This document shows, in pieces, positions 46,001 to 54,106 of a stretch of 64,000 bases of DNA (position 1 is the first letter of the stretch; the number at the start of each line of letters is the position of its first letter). Made by a program: the position numbers and the translations under genes. This stretch comes from Shimia sp051201625 (GTDB lineage: Bacteria > Pseudomonadota > Alphaproteobacteria > Rhodobacterales > Rhodobacteraceae): assembly GCF_051201625.1 (NCBI RefSeq), contig NZ_CP179203.1, forward strand, positions 682,001 through 746,000, given 5' to 3'. The notes under the pieces were generated by a model. That model searched no databases. It was not told the DNA's origin and saw nothing but the letters and a program-made list of their open reading frames with translations.

Positions 46001-46661
46001 GTTTTGTGAGCAGGCGCTGAGTAAACGTTATCCTTTTGACCGTGGTTCGCAGGCTGACGTTGCAATTCAAGACTTTTCGCGGCTGTTTGCTCCTGAGGGG
46101 TTAATTGATGCATTTTTTAACGAAAACCTACGAGATTATGTAGACACGCGCGCCAGACCTTGGGCTTGGAAGCGGGTAAACGACGCAGATTTAGGTATTA
46201 GCCAGGCTGTACTGCAACAGATGCAATACGCTGCGGAAATTAGAGACGCATTTTTTAATGGAGGAGACAAGCCTTCTGTTAGCTTCCAGATCACTCCGGA
46301 GGCATTGGATCCAAAAGCTAAAAAAGTCGTACTGGAAATTGATGGCCAAGAGGTACAATTTAAGCATTCCTCCGCGCCAGAGCCCAACGCGATTAATTGG
46401 CCCGGTGCAGTGGGCGTTGCTCGGGTTGCTTTCTCCCCAACAAAGAAAGGGATAAGTAATTCCCTTGGTCGAGATGGGCCGTGGGCGTGGTTTCGGTTGC
46501 TCAATGCAGCTGAAATTCGAGGTACGAATGTCTCGGACAGAAAACGAGTAATCTTTAATGTGGGTGGGAGAATTGCTATTTTCCAACTGCAATCAGGATC
46601 CGTCTTGAACCCATTTGCGCTGCCGGCACTGAGTAAATTCAGTTGCCCGAAGTCTTTTTGA
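43086..46661 (+). CDS. tssM: TssM (IcmF), inner-membrane complex core protein
   Basis: About 1190 residues. Two N-terminal membrane spans (LTFLIALSFCLAVWFLGPLI and ARIICIGIILLIALSVLLLI) are followed by a cytoplasmic GTPase-like domain with Walker A GPPGAGKTTAI near residue 135. A third span follows near residue 455 (GFAVLAAIGIGMLWGRSYLG), and then the long periplasmic part. Starts at GTG 43086 and ATG 43089 or 43092 are all close; GGGA at about 43075 fits the first best. It overlaps tssL and, by one base, tagF. TssM normally binds TssJ, which I do not find here. Confidence 0.95.
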   Translation: MMMRIFRKLGTGIALTFLIALSFCLAVWFLGPLISFGNNHPLDGLVARIICIGIILLIALSVLLLIFLSRSRRDKSMAEEIVESVDDGADDDDEVVKLELSELKNKLRTALAALRKSKLGRKHLYQLPWYVMIGPPGAGKTTAIVNSGLQFPLADESDQHSIGGVGGTRNCDWWFTNNAVLIDTAGRYTTQDSSESEDNAGWLGFLRILKKHRNRQPINGAMVAISLSDLSLQDEATQKSHAAAIRRRLHELREKLGVRFPVYVLFTKSDLIAGFSEFFDNLGKEEREQVWGFTLPLPKKTKAELNPIATFDDEFGLLLGQLNAQVLERMQQETDSQRRSLVSSFPGQVATVCGTARAFLEEVFQDNRFEHRHMLRGVYFTSGTQEGTPIDRLMMGMARTFGIGRQAIGTGRGSGRSFFLKRLFEGVVFPEAGLVSADDKIERRYRWVKRLSIGFAVLAAIGIGMLWGRSYLGNSDLLAQAAQDVDSYRVAAGQIPPSPIEDSDLPSVVPALNILRDMPANPAITDPRPERKLTYGLYQGKVVGNQAAQTYRASLNQNFLPRILLRLEDQMQANLNKPDFLYEALKVYLMLGQQGPMEQNLVSDWMNLDWSGSFAGPSREILREDLSTHLQGLLSHRMDDIALNGPMVEQIQGILSEMPLAQRVYNGIINSPRAKELSDWRLTDIGGPAVTRVIVRSSGKPLNEGIEGIFTYEGFNTVFLDEALGVTKRIQRDSWVLGPRGESEQSEVALIAMSRDVLDLYYNDFIARYDQILGDIDIIPMESISHSVEVTNVLSGPTSPLVNILNAVSEETKLTEDKSSGPTEGVSSGVKDVAALEFQSSLTSRSQMFLEAMRSSVVTDGGPPPKEPGVYVEERFSWLHDLVDEPEGQPSQLSEYIGRLTGVYQELNKMSFSGGASGTGEINAIVRFQEIAQRSAGPLPRWAAQIISGSSGITADGTRGSINAKWQAQVLPFCEQALSKRYPFDRGSQADVAIQDFSRLFAPEGLIDAFFNENLRDYVDTRARPWAWKRVNDADLGISQAVLQQMQYAAEIRDAFFNGGDKPSVSFQITPEALDPKAKKVVLEIDGQEVQFKHSSAPEPNAINWPGAVGVARVAFSPTKKGISNSLGRDGPWAWFRLLNAAEIRGTNVSDRKRVIFNVGGRIAIFQLQSGSVLNPFALPALSKFSCPKSF

Positions 46662-47347
46662 TGTCCGCTCAAGTTGCCGCGCGTTCGTTTGGCGCGTTTG
46701 GCAAAATCCCCGCACTTGGCGACTTTTTACGCTTCAACCTTCCTGCGGAATTTATCGCGATATGGGACGGTTGGTTGCAGGCTGGAATGCTCACTGCAAA
46801 AGAGGAGATGGGAGTTCGATGGGATGAATGTTATCTGACGGCGCCTATATGGCGCTTCTCGCTACCAAGGGGGATCGCTGGAAAGCTAGCGGTTAGTGGG
46901 ATTTTGATGCCTTCAGTCGATAGGGTTGGACGCCGGTATCCTTTGACGCTCGCTGCAACTTGTCAATCCGGCAACGCTGCCGAGCGACATTTTTCCAACA
47001 CCAAGATTTTTGAAAAACTCGAAGATGTGGCCCTTGCGATTCTTGACAAGGATTTGGAGCGAAATGAAATAGCAGAGGCGCTTTTCCCACTGTCTATGGA
47101 GATGGTGAAATCGCAATTATCAGCTGATGCTGTTTATTTTCGCGGTGAGGCTTTGCCTGAACATGTTTTAGCAGCTAATTTTTTGACGAACACCAAGGGA
47201 ATTGAAGGCTGTGTTTGGACGACACATCTGGACGGCGAAAATCGAATGTTGCGAAGTTATGCCTTACCAGATCCTGCGCAAATCGTTGGTTTGTTCGATT
47301 TATCTGCGTCAGTTTGGAATTTGGCTGCGAGGACTGAAACTAAATGA
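46661..47347 (+). CDS. tagF: TagF, T6SS post-translational repressor
   Basis: The ATG at 46661 shares its first base with the tssM stop (TGATG) and gives 228 residues. The N-terminus has the TagF hallmark FGAFGKIPALGDFLRFNLP and then WDGWLQAGM and RRYPLTLAA. TagF holds the T6SS off independently of the kinase in characterised systems, by binding Fha. It is followed by pppA with a 4-base overlap. In some genomes TagF and PppA are fused; here they are separate but coupled. Confidence 0.93.
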   Translation: MSAQVAARSFGAFGKIPALGDFLRFNLPAEFIAIWDGWLQAGMLTAKEEMGVRWDECYLTAPIWRFSLPRGIAGKLAVSGILMPSVDRVGRRYPLTLAATCQSGNAAERHFSNTKIFEKLEDVALAILDKDLERNEIAEALFPLSMEMVKSQLSADAVYFRGEALPEHVLAANFLTNTKGIEGCVWTTHLDGENRMLRSYALPDPAQIVGLFDLSASVWNLAARTETK

Positions 47348-48066
47348 GTACGGAAAATCGCATACGCTTTTCGGCTTCTACTCATGTTGGTAAGAAACGT
47401 ACCATTAACGAAGACAGTATAATGGCGCTGCCCGATCAAGGAATTTGGGTCGTTTCCGACGGCATGGGAGGGCACACGGGCGGTGACTTCGCTTCGCAAA
47501 CAGTGGTTGAAAGCGTCGCTATGTTGCCAGCTGGATTGGAGCCTAGCGAATTGATAAAAGCTTTGCGAGGTGCGATCGGAAAAGCGCATGACACGATCGT
47601 AACTGAGGCGGAGGTTCGTGGGGGCGGAACGATCGGCGCAACTGTTGTAACTTTTCTTGTTGCTAACGGGCACTTCGCCGCGTTCTGGGCTGGAGACAGC
47701 CGTCTCTATCGTTTGCAATCTGGCTCAATTGAAATGTTGACGACCGATCATTCAGTTGTTGCAAGCCTTGTCCTTTCGGGACAACTGACTTGGGACGAGG
47801 CGGAGAAACACCCGCAGTCAAATGCGATTACTCGTGCCGTTGGCGTTGGCGAACACTTTGAGTTGGATAAAATTCGTGGTGAATTATTTCCTGGTGATCG
47901 ATTTCTTTTGTGTTCAGACGGACTTACAAAATATGCCGATTTTGCCACTTTGGAGCGTGTCTTGGCATCTCAGTCTATAGAAACTGTCGCAGACACCCTT
48001 CAACAAATTGCTCTTGATGGTGGCGGGACAGACAACATTTCGATCATCGTTATAGATATTTTGTAG
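47344..48066 (+). CDS. pppA: PppA, PP2C-type Ser/Thr phosphatase of the T6SS
   Basis: The 240-residue protein has the PP2C metal-binding pattern: NEDS near residue 21, VVSDGMGGHTGGD near residue 38, FWAGDSRLYRL and the final GGTDNISIIVIDI. It removes the phosphate that PpkA places on Fha and so switches the T6SS off. It overlaps tagF by 4 bases and meets the leftward ppkA gene tail to tail with a 6-base gap. No membrane span is seen. Confidence 0.94.
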   Translation: MSTENRIRFSASTHVGKKRTINEDSIMALPDQGIWVVSDGMGGHTGGDFASQTVVESVAMLPAGLEPSELIKALRGAIGKAHDTIVTEAEVRGGGTIGATVVTFLVANGHFAAFWAGDSRLYRLQSGSIEMLTTDHSVVASLVLSGQLTWDEAEKHPQSNAITRAVGVGEHFELDKIRGELFPGDRFLLCSDGLTKYADFATLERVLASQSIETVADTLQQIALDGGGTDNISIIVIDIL

Positions 48067-48072
48067 TCGAGG

Positions 48073-50250
48073 TTATTCTTCAGTTGTAAGAATTGCAGTG
48101 TCCAAAGACCGAGCTTGGAAACCTTGGGTATCGCGAGCCTGCTCAAGCGCTTCACCATAACTAGCGACTGACTCAGTCGTTGGACGCAAATCTGAAAAAA
48201 GAGGATTTTCGGAATAAATTGCGACTATTTTGCTATCCCCCAAGGTAGAGCCGTCGACTGTGAAGGCCAACTTACCGGTCTCCTGCTCCTGTATGCCGTA
48301 GGCGACTCGAACGAAACCATCCTTCGCCTGCTCACGTAAACTGGCTATGCTGTTGTTGGGGCGGTTTAGGTTTGGCAAAAGATGGTAGACTACCCCCTTT
48401 ACATCGATGACTGATACCCACAGAAATCCATCGTTCAAGTTATCCGGCAGTGCAATGTCGATCACTGGATTGTCGCCAACTTTGTATCGGCCCGATGGAT
48501 TTTCGCCTGCGCGATCGCCAAATCCAAATCGTGTGAAGAACCCGCCTGGTCCCACTTTTGGCAGTATTGCGTCAATTTTGCAGAGGCTCTCGTTTAATAT
48601 TTCGGCTTCAATTCGAATTGGTCGGTCACCTGCGATTGCGGAGATGTCCTCATGCAGCGACTCGCGACTTGAGGCATTCGCAAATCGGCCCGTTATAATT
48701 ATCCTATCGCGAAGTCCGTACCCGATGGGTGGTGGGCTGAATAGTTGCAGACGGCCGCAGTCTGCACGAGCTTCAAGAAGAAGTTCAACCGCGTCAGAAT
48801 TGAGAAATCTTGGGCCTAAACTTATATCGGTGGTCCCTTCGAAACCACTTGGAAATCCTACATCAAAAGCGGCACGCACTTTTGCCAAGCTATCTCGATC
48901 CGGAGCTAGGCCACGTAAATGTAATCGATCATTTTCAACTGACAAGCGGAACTCTTCCAAAGCCAAGGCTTGATCCAAAACGCCAAGTAAGCCCGCTCCC
49001 CAATTTTCGGATATATCCCCGCTTGAGAGTGTTAGTTCAGCTTGGCCACCAATCTCAGTCATGCGTGTTGTAAGTATTTCTTTAATTTCAGGAGATGGCA
49101 CATTGCCAACTGCCATGCCTTCACCGCTCAATTGTTTATCGATAACTAAGACGTAAGGCGTTGCAATTGGATAACGTGGACCGAGAAGTTCATTAAAAAA
49201 TCCGGAAAAATAACCGCCTGCGGCAACAATTGACACGGCCATGAGCCCGAGAACTCCCCAAAGCAACCCTCGACTAGTATTTTTGGGTTCTGGCGCGGGA
49301 GGAGCTTTACTGTCTGGAATGCCGATGGGCTTGGGTGTGGTCGCTGTCGGTATATTAATCACAGTTGCATCGTTGTCGTCCTGCTGTTCTAGTCCCTGTT
49401 CGGAAGGTGTAAGCACGGAGAGACTGTCTGGATTTTCAAAGGCATGAAGAAGTTCCTCTGCTGTCGCAAACCGTTTATCTGGATCAGGATCACTCATTTT
49501 CGCTACTAAACTACGTAGCGGTTCGGGCACACCTTCGACATTGAGCGGAAGAGCCTTTCGCTCGATCACTTCCATTGGGTTGTTCCCGATATCCGGCTTC
49601 TTGCCGCGAAACGTGGATAAAAGCAATGCACCCAGTGAGTAGAGGTCAGAGCGCTGGTCGGTACGACCACTCAACTGCTCTGGAGCGGCGTAAGCGTATT
49701 TGCCAGCGAACTCGTTTCCAACAATGGTTTCTGCGCCTGGATTGGTGTCTTTGGCGATCCCGAAGTCAATGATGACTGCTTCAGCAGGTATATCGTGTTG
49801 AAGGATGATGTTGTCGGGCGAAAGATCGCGGTGCACGATGTTGCGTGCATGGGCGGCGATGAGCCCTTCACAGACACGAGCCCCAACAATAAGCAGGTCA
49901 TTGGCAGGCATGCCACCACTGGCCAGTTTCTCATCCAACCCTGGGCCGTCAATATAGTCCATTACTAGGTAGACAACACCATCCGGCATGCGCTGCGTGT
50001 CGTAGTAACGAACGATTGCGTCGTGACGAACGTCACGAATTTCCTCTTCGCGAGTCATCAGCACCAGAAAATCTTCGTTCTCGGCAAATTCTGCGCGCAG
50101 AGCTTTAATTGCGATTACACGGCCAGAAATTTCCGATCGCGCTTTGAATACCTCCGAAGTGCCACCGCGACCAAGGATTGTCTCGATCCGGTACGTGTGA
50201 TTGAGCAAATCACCGGGTTGAAAAATATCGCTTTCTTTAGAGGCCGTCAT
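48073..50250 (-). CDS. ppkA: PpkA-like transmembrane Ser/Thr kinase with DUF4384-type periplasmic domain
   Basis: The 725-residue protein has an N-terminal kinase domain (residues about 20-275) with the Gly-rich loop LGRGGTSEVFKA, Lys49, the catalytic HRDLSPDN at 140-147 and DFGIAKD at 162-168. A Pro-rich linker and one membrane span (about residue 330-350) follow. The external part contains two BON-like segments with cysteines and a C-terminal DUF4384 domain (YKVGDNPVIDIALPD, then GVVYHLLPN). PpkA proteins of other T6SSs often carry a vWA domain instead. The DUF4384 part resembles that of the TonB-like protein at 15399. It should phosphorylate the FHA protein. Confidence 0.9.
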   Translation of the reverse strand: MTASKESDIFQPGDLLNHTYRIETILGRGGTSEVFKARSEISGRVIAIKALRAEFAENEDFLVLMTREEEIRDVRHDAIVRYYDTQRMPDGVVYLVMDYIDGPGLDEKLASGGMPANDLLIVGARVCEGLIAAHARNIVHRDLSPDNIILQHDIPAEAVIIDFGIAKDTNPGAETIVGNEFAGKYAYAAPEQLSGRTDQRSDLYSLGALLLSTFRGKKPDIGNNPMEVIERKALPLNVEGVPEPLRSLVAKMSDPDPDKRFATAEELLHAFENPDSLSVLTPSEQGLEQQDDNDATVINIPTATTPKPIGIPDSKAPPAPEPKNTSRGLLWGVLGLMAVSIVAAGGYFSGFFNELLGPRYPIATPYVLVIDKQLSGEGMAVGNVPSPEIKEILTTRMTEIGGQAELTLSSGDISENWGAGLLGVLDQALALEEFRLSVENDRLHLRGLAPDRDSLAKVRAAFDVGFPSGFEGTTDISLGPRFLNSDAVELLLEARADCGRLQLFSPPPIGYGLRDRIIITGRFANASSRESLHEDISAIAGDRPIRIEAEILNESLCKIDAILPKVGPGGFFTRFGFGDRAGENPSGRYKVGDNPVIDIALPDNLNDGFLWVSVIDVKGVVYHLLPNLNRPNNSIASLREQAKDGFVRVAYGIQEQETGKLAFTVDGSTLGDSKIVAIYSENPLFSDLRPTTESVASYGEALEQARDTQGFQARSLDTAILTTEE

Positions 50251-50298
50251 GAACTCACCAGGCTGACTTGATCCATTATGTGTCTGCTTGCTTTTTGA

Positions 50299-50886
50299 TC
50301 AGCTTAAGGCCTGAAATTCCACTCTGCGATTCACGTCGCCGCGTGGATCGGCTTTGTCGGCCGGAAACTCTTCTCCCACGCCAACCGCTTCAAGACGTTT
50401 TTCTTCAACACCGCAATCGTTGATCAAATACCGCTTAACCTCTTGCGCCCGCAGCAGCGACAGACGCTTGTTGTATCCGGCAGCGCCAGAGGCATCGGTG
50501 TGTCCAACAATACGGAAGACTTCAACGTCAACGCCCTTCATCACTGAACAAAGTGTTGCGAGTTTGGGTTTTTGATCATCGTTGAGTGCGGACGAGTCAA
50601 AATCAAAGGTGACCTGAATGTTTACTTGTTCCTCTGGTGCTAACTCCACGTACGTTTGGTTTGGCTTTGTGGGTTGTGCTTCAGAGTTTTCCGCATTGGC
50701 TGTTGCAGAGTTTTCTGTGTTTGTGGGTGCCAAAACTAAACCGCGAGTCTTTTGCTTGCTAAACAGAGTTTTTAGTTCCTCTGCTGAAAGTTCGGAAGCA
50801 TCTTTGGATTGAGCCATCAGGGGAATTGGAGTGGTGACCACAGTCAAGATTGCTAAGTAAAGTCCAAGAAATAATTTTATATACAT
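50299..50886 (-). CDS. OmpA-family periplasmic protein next to ppkA
   Basis: The ATG at 50886 has GAGG 6 bases upstream and gives 195 residues; an ATG four codons earlier is also in frame. A signal peptide ends PLMAQ. An unusual segment with LSAEELKTLFSKQKTRGL follows. The last 110 residues are a full OmpA domain (VTFDFDSSALNDDQ, VGHTDASGAAGYN, and the final GDVNRRVEFQA). It probably binds peptidoglycan and may stabilise the T6SS envelope complex in place of, or with, the OmpA domain of TssL. It lies 48 bases downstream of ppkA on the same strand. Confidence 0.88.
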   Translation of the reverse strand: MYIKLFLGLYLAILTVVTTPIPLMAQSKDASELSAEELKTLFSKQKTRGLVLAPTNTENSATANAENSEAQPTKPNQTYVELAPEEQVNIQVTFDFDSSALNDDQKPKLATLCSVMKGVDVEVFRIVGHTDASGAAGYNKRLSLLRAQEVKRYLINDCGVEEKRLEAVGVGEEFPADKADPRGDVNRRVEFQALS

Positions 50887-51041
50887 TTCTAACCTCATTC
50901 TGATCTTGTCGATTAGATGCTACACCACCTCAGAATATCTAACAACGACATAGCTTACTTATCTAATATGTTGAATTATTGACTTACTCCAATGTGTGCC
51001 GCACACTCCATTAACAAAAATTTGTAGTGCGACCTCAAAAT

Positions 51042-51911
51042 ATGGATAATAGAATTATTGTAACGATTTTGGGTGTCATGGCCACAATCGTAATAGGACT
51101 TGGTGCACTGATTTGGGTCGCGATGGGCGATGAGACAGTGCCGGCCTATGACTCCGACTTTTTTACGAATGAAGAAGGCCCGGCAGTGGACAGTGGCGCG
51201 CGGATCGAGATTGAAAAACTGCGTGGTCAAATTGAGGGATTGGGTGAAAAACTTGAACTCCTTGAGCGAAATTTCAATGCCTTGGAAGCACGCGGAATTG
51301 AAACTGCACCGATGCCAGGGCAGCGGCAGGGCGAAATTGTTCGCGACGGTCCAAACCAGATCATCGACTCGTATTCACAGGTGGTTTTAATTGCCAATCG
51401 GCGGAATGTTAACGAGGGGTTGAGAATCGCATCTCCCAGTTACTTGACCAGCGTTTTTGGACAGCCGCGAGAGGTCCTAAGCGATCAGTGCCAGAGTATG
51501 ACAAATGAACGACTGTCGGAACAAATGGTATTAGAGACTGTTGGCCCAATTAGGGTAAGGATGCTCCGACCCGCAGTGGAGTCACTTCGACGCGTCTTCA
51601 ATGAAATAGAGGCGACGGACTCAGACCTTTATGATCGTATCAATACAGCTGGCTCGTTATGTGTTCGCCATATTCGCGGCGCTCCCAGCAGCACATCAAC
51701 CCATGCCTTCGGCCTGTCGGTAGATTTAAACATCGATGGACGTCTTGATACGTTGGGGGATGGCAAGACGCAACTTGGCCTTACGATCCTAGCGGATTTC
51801 TTTCGCAATGAAGGTTGGTATTGGGGCGCCGGTTTCTCACGCGAGGACTCAATGCACTTCGAAGTGGGAAGGGATTTGGTTGAAGAATGGGTTGAAGCGG
51901 GATTGCTCTGA
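51042..51911 (+). CDS. Membrane-anchored M15-type peptidoglycan peptidase
   Basis: From the ATG at 51042 the protein has 289 residues; a GTG at 51027 is also in frame and neither has a clear ribosome site. One N-terminal span (VTILGVMATIVIGLGALIWV) is followed by a coiled coil (IEIEKLRGQIEGLGEKLELL) and a C-terminal M15 domain. Zn ligands are His221 and Asp228 in STHAFGLSVDLN and His272 in SMHFEV, and GWYWGAGF precedes the last. This pattern fits L-Ala-D-Glu or related endopeptidases. At the end of the T6SS locus it may open the cell wall for assembly, as TagX does in Acinetobacter; an effector role is less likely because of the anchor. Confidence 0.85.
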   Translation: MDNRIIVTILGVMATIVIGLGALIWVAMGDETVPAYDSDFFTNEEGPAVDSGARIEIEKLRGQIEGLGEKLELLERNFNALEARGIETAPMPGQRQGEIVRDGPNQIIDSYSQVVLIANRRNVNEGLRIASPSYLTSVFGQPREVLSDQCQSMTNERLSEQMVLETVGPIRVRMLRPAVESLRRVFNEIEATDSDLYDRINTAGSLCVRHIRGAPSSTSTHAFGLSVDLNIDGRLDTLGDGKTQLGLTILADFFRNEGWYWGAGFSREDSMHFEVGRDLVEEWVEAGLL

Positions 51912-52447
51912 CTGCGCCCCCACATTGCTCGAATACGATTATATTTCCCCAGTAACCAGTTGCTGTTTGAGTTCTTCAACTTAGTCGCATTAAATGCCAC
52001 TGCATTGCTTGCGTGAACGACCGCTCAACGCTCGTAAATTTAGTGGTGATCTATTATGGCTTGTGTCTCTTACCTCACTTTGGACTATGGCGTCACTGTC
52101 AGCAGAACGAATAGGTCGCTTGGCTGTGAATTTGGCCTTATCGGCTCTCAATTTTAAAAGAAGTTAGCTTTAAACTCTATGTTTTCACGCTAGAGGATTT
52201 TAAAATTTCATACGATCCGCTGGCACGAGGGTTTCAAGCCCTCCTTGTACAGTCGGACGACCTGCCGAATGGGTTTGTGGAGAAGAGGGCGCTGTTCGAG
52301 ACCAAAGCGCCATCTTTCAAATGCGGTCGACGATTTAACTGATGGAAATTTGCTTCGAATTTTCCGCAGCTAGGGAGTTGGTCGTATTTGAGAACAGCCG
52401 GGGCAAGACGATGTTCTGCCCCGACTACTTTTAAAGTGCTAAATTTT
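51912..52447 (+). other. 536-base stretch without a clear gene between the T6SS and the ABC transporter
   Basis: No open frame here shows protein-like character, and none has a convincing start. It is AT-rich around 52030-52210 and contains only the inverted repeat at 52399-52423. I see no tRNA-like fold, integrase relic or insertion sequence. It marks the border between the T6SS locus and ordinary transport genes. Confidence 0.5.
52399..52423. terminator. 7-bp GC-rich hairpin downstream of the ABC substrate-binding gene
   Basis: CGGGGCA at 52399-52405 pairs perfectly with TGCCCCG at 52417-52423 around an 11-base loop. On the + strand ACTACTTTT follows. The leftward substrate-binding gene ends 25 bases away, so the hairpin is well placed to end its transcript, although there is no T-run on that strand. 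Confidence 0.5.
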
Positions 52448-53218
52448 TTACAGGCCCCACTTGGCTTTTGTCTCTTCAAAAAAGCCGCGTGCCTCCTTCA
52501 TTTTGATCCAGTTGCTTACGTAGTTAATCCAGACCTGATCCTCTTGCGGCATGAGCATTCCGATGACAGCGGGTGAGCGTGCTTCGGCGTTTTTTACGCG
52601 TGTGATGTCAAATTTTTCGGCAAGCGTTGCACCTTCAATGTTCGAAGTGATGAATACATCTGCCCGCCCTGCAATGACCTCTTGATAGCCACGGGCTGGC
52701 CCTTCGACGAGTTTGATCTCGGCGTTGGGATACCACTCTTCGACCATTCCTTGGAATGCAGTACCGAGCGTTGTCGCAACCTTGACGCCCGACTGATTAA
52801 CCGAGTCATGCCCATCGAAGCGATCCGCCTGATCACTCATTGTGAAGGGAAATATTTCGGCGCTTAGGTAACTTTCGGAGTAGCCTGCGACTTTCATGCG
52901 GGGTGCTGAGATAGAGGCTGATCCAGTCAGATGGTACTTTCCGGCCACAACGCCGTTTACTAGCGTCTTCCAGTCGGTTGGCACGAACTCGACCTCGACA
53001 CCCATGTCTTTTGCCAATTCGGTCATGACATCGATATCGAAACCTTTGTAGGTGTTCGTGGCAGGATCGCGGACGCTCATGGGGTTCCAGTCACCGGTGG
53101 TTCCAACTTTCAGAGTCCCACTGTCAAGTATCTCATTGAGAGCAGATTGTGCATTTACGGCGGTCACCAAGCCGAGACCTACTAATAATGCGCTTGCGAG
53201 TTTTGCGAGATGTTTCAT
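52448..53218 (-). CDS. Polar amino-acid ABC transporter substrate-binding protein
   Basis: The ATG at 53218 has AAGGAAAA upstream and gives 256 residues with a signal peptide ending AVNAQ. The mature part is a bacterial extracellular solute-binding protein family 3: LKVGTTGDWNPMSVRDP, FDIDVMTELAKDMGVEVEFV, and GPARGYQEVIAGRADVFI. It should capture an amino acid or small aromatic acid in the periplasm; the form is close to cyclohexadienyl dehydratase-like binding proteins. It is divergent from the ATPase and permease genes that complete the transporter. Substrate cannot be told. Confidence 0.88.
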   Translation of the reverse strand: MKHLAKLASALLVGLGLVTAVNAQSALNEILDSGTLKVGTTGDWNPMSVRDPATNTYKGFDIDVMTELAKDMGVEVEFVPTDWKTLVNGVVAGKYHLTGSASISAPRMKVAGYSESYLSAEIFPFTMSDQADRFDGHDSVNQSGVKVATTLGTAFQGMVEEWYPNAEIKLVEGPARGYQEVIAGRADVFITSNIEGATLAEKFDITRVKNAEARSPAVIGMLMPQEDQVWINYVSNWIKMKEARGFFEETKAKWGL

Positions 53219-53337
53219 CTTTTCCTTCCTGTTGCCCTTGGGCAGTCTTTCTTCGCGGTTCATAAAGATTGAGCCTTGATCTAACGACAATACAATGGCT
53301 AACCTCAAGCTAATTGTTTCTCCGGAGTAAAAAAGAC

Positions 53338-54093
53338 GTGCTGGATCATCCATCAGGCTATGCAGCGATCAAGATGATCGGTGTCGATAAATGGTACGGT
53401 GATTTTCAGGCTTTGAAGAATTTCAATATGACCGTGGGCACTGGAGAAAAAGTGGTTATTTGTGGACCATCTGGTTCAGGAAAGTCGACAGTCGTTAGGT
53501 GCATAAATCGTCTGGAAACGCACCAAAATGGTAAGATTGTTGTCGATGGAGTCGAACTGACTGACGCGCGTAAATCAGTGCAGGATATACGAGCCGAAGT
53601 TGGCATGGTTTTTCAGCAGTTTAATCTTTTTCCACATTTGACGGTTCTGGAAAACCTGACACTTGGGCCGATGAAGGCGCGAGGGCTCTCGCGCAAAGAT
53701 GCTGATGAGCGAGCACACCACTACCTTGAGCGGGTAAAGATACCGGAGCAGGCCGCCAAGAAGCCCGCGCAACTGTCGGGCGGACAGCAACAGAGGGTCG
53801 CGATTGCGCGTAGTCTCTGTATGGAGCCAAAAGTGATGCTGTTTGACGAGCCGACTTCTGCACTCGATCCTGAAATGATCTCGGAAGTTCTTGATGTCAT
53901 GGTTGAGCTGGCGCTGGAGGGAATGACAATGGTGGTCGTGACCCACGAGATGGGGTTCGCACGCAAGGTAGCCGACAAAATGGTTTTCATGGATATGGGC
54001 GAAATTGTCGAACAGGGATCACCTGAGAAGCTCTTCAGCAATCCCTCATCAGAGAGATGCCAGCGCTTTTTAAGCCAAATCCTTCAACATTAG
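53338..54093 (+). CDS. Amino-acid ABC transporter ATP-binding protein
   Basis: The GTG at 53338 lies 10 bases after CGGAG and gives 251 residues; a TTG at 53314 is in frame but not supported. Walker A GPSGSGKST, the Q-loop VFQQFNLFPHLTV, signature LSGGQQQRVAIAR and Walker B VMLFDEPTSALDP are all intact, and the sequence is of the GlnQ/HisP polar amino-acid group. It pairs with the permease 13 bases downstream and the divergent binding protein. Confidence 0.95.
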   Translation: MLDHPSGYAAIKMIGVDKWYGDFQALKNFNMTVGTGEKVVICGPSGSGKSTVVRCINRLETHQNGKIVVDGVELTDARKSVQDIRAEVGMVFQQFNLFPHLTVLENLTLGPMKARGLSRKDADERAHHYLERVKIPEQAAKKPAQLSGGQQQRVAIARSLCMEPKVMLFDEPTSALDPEMISEVLDVMVELALEGMTMVVVTHEMGFARKVADKMVFMDMGEIVEQGSPEKLFSNPSSERCQRFLSQILQH

Positions 54094-54106
54094 GAGCGAT
54101 GTTTTG

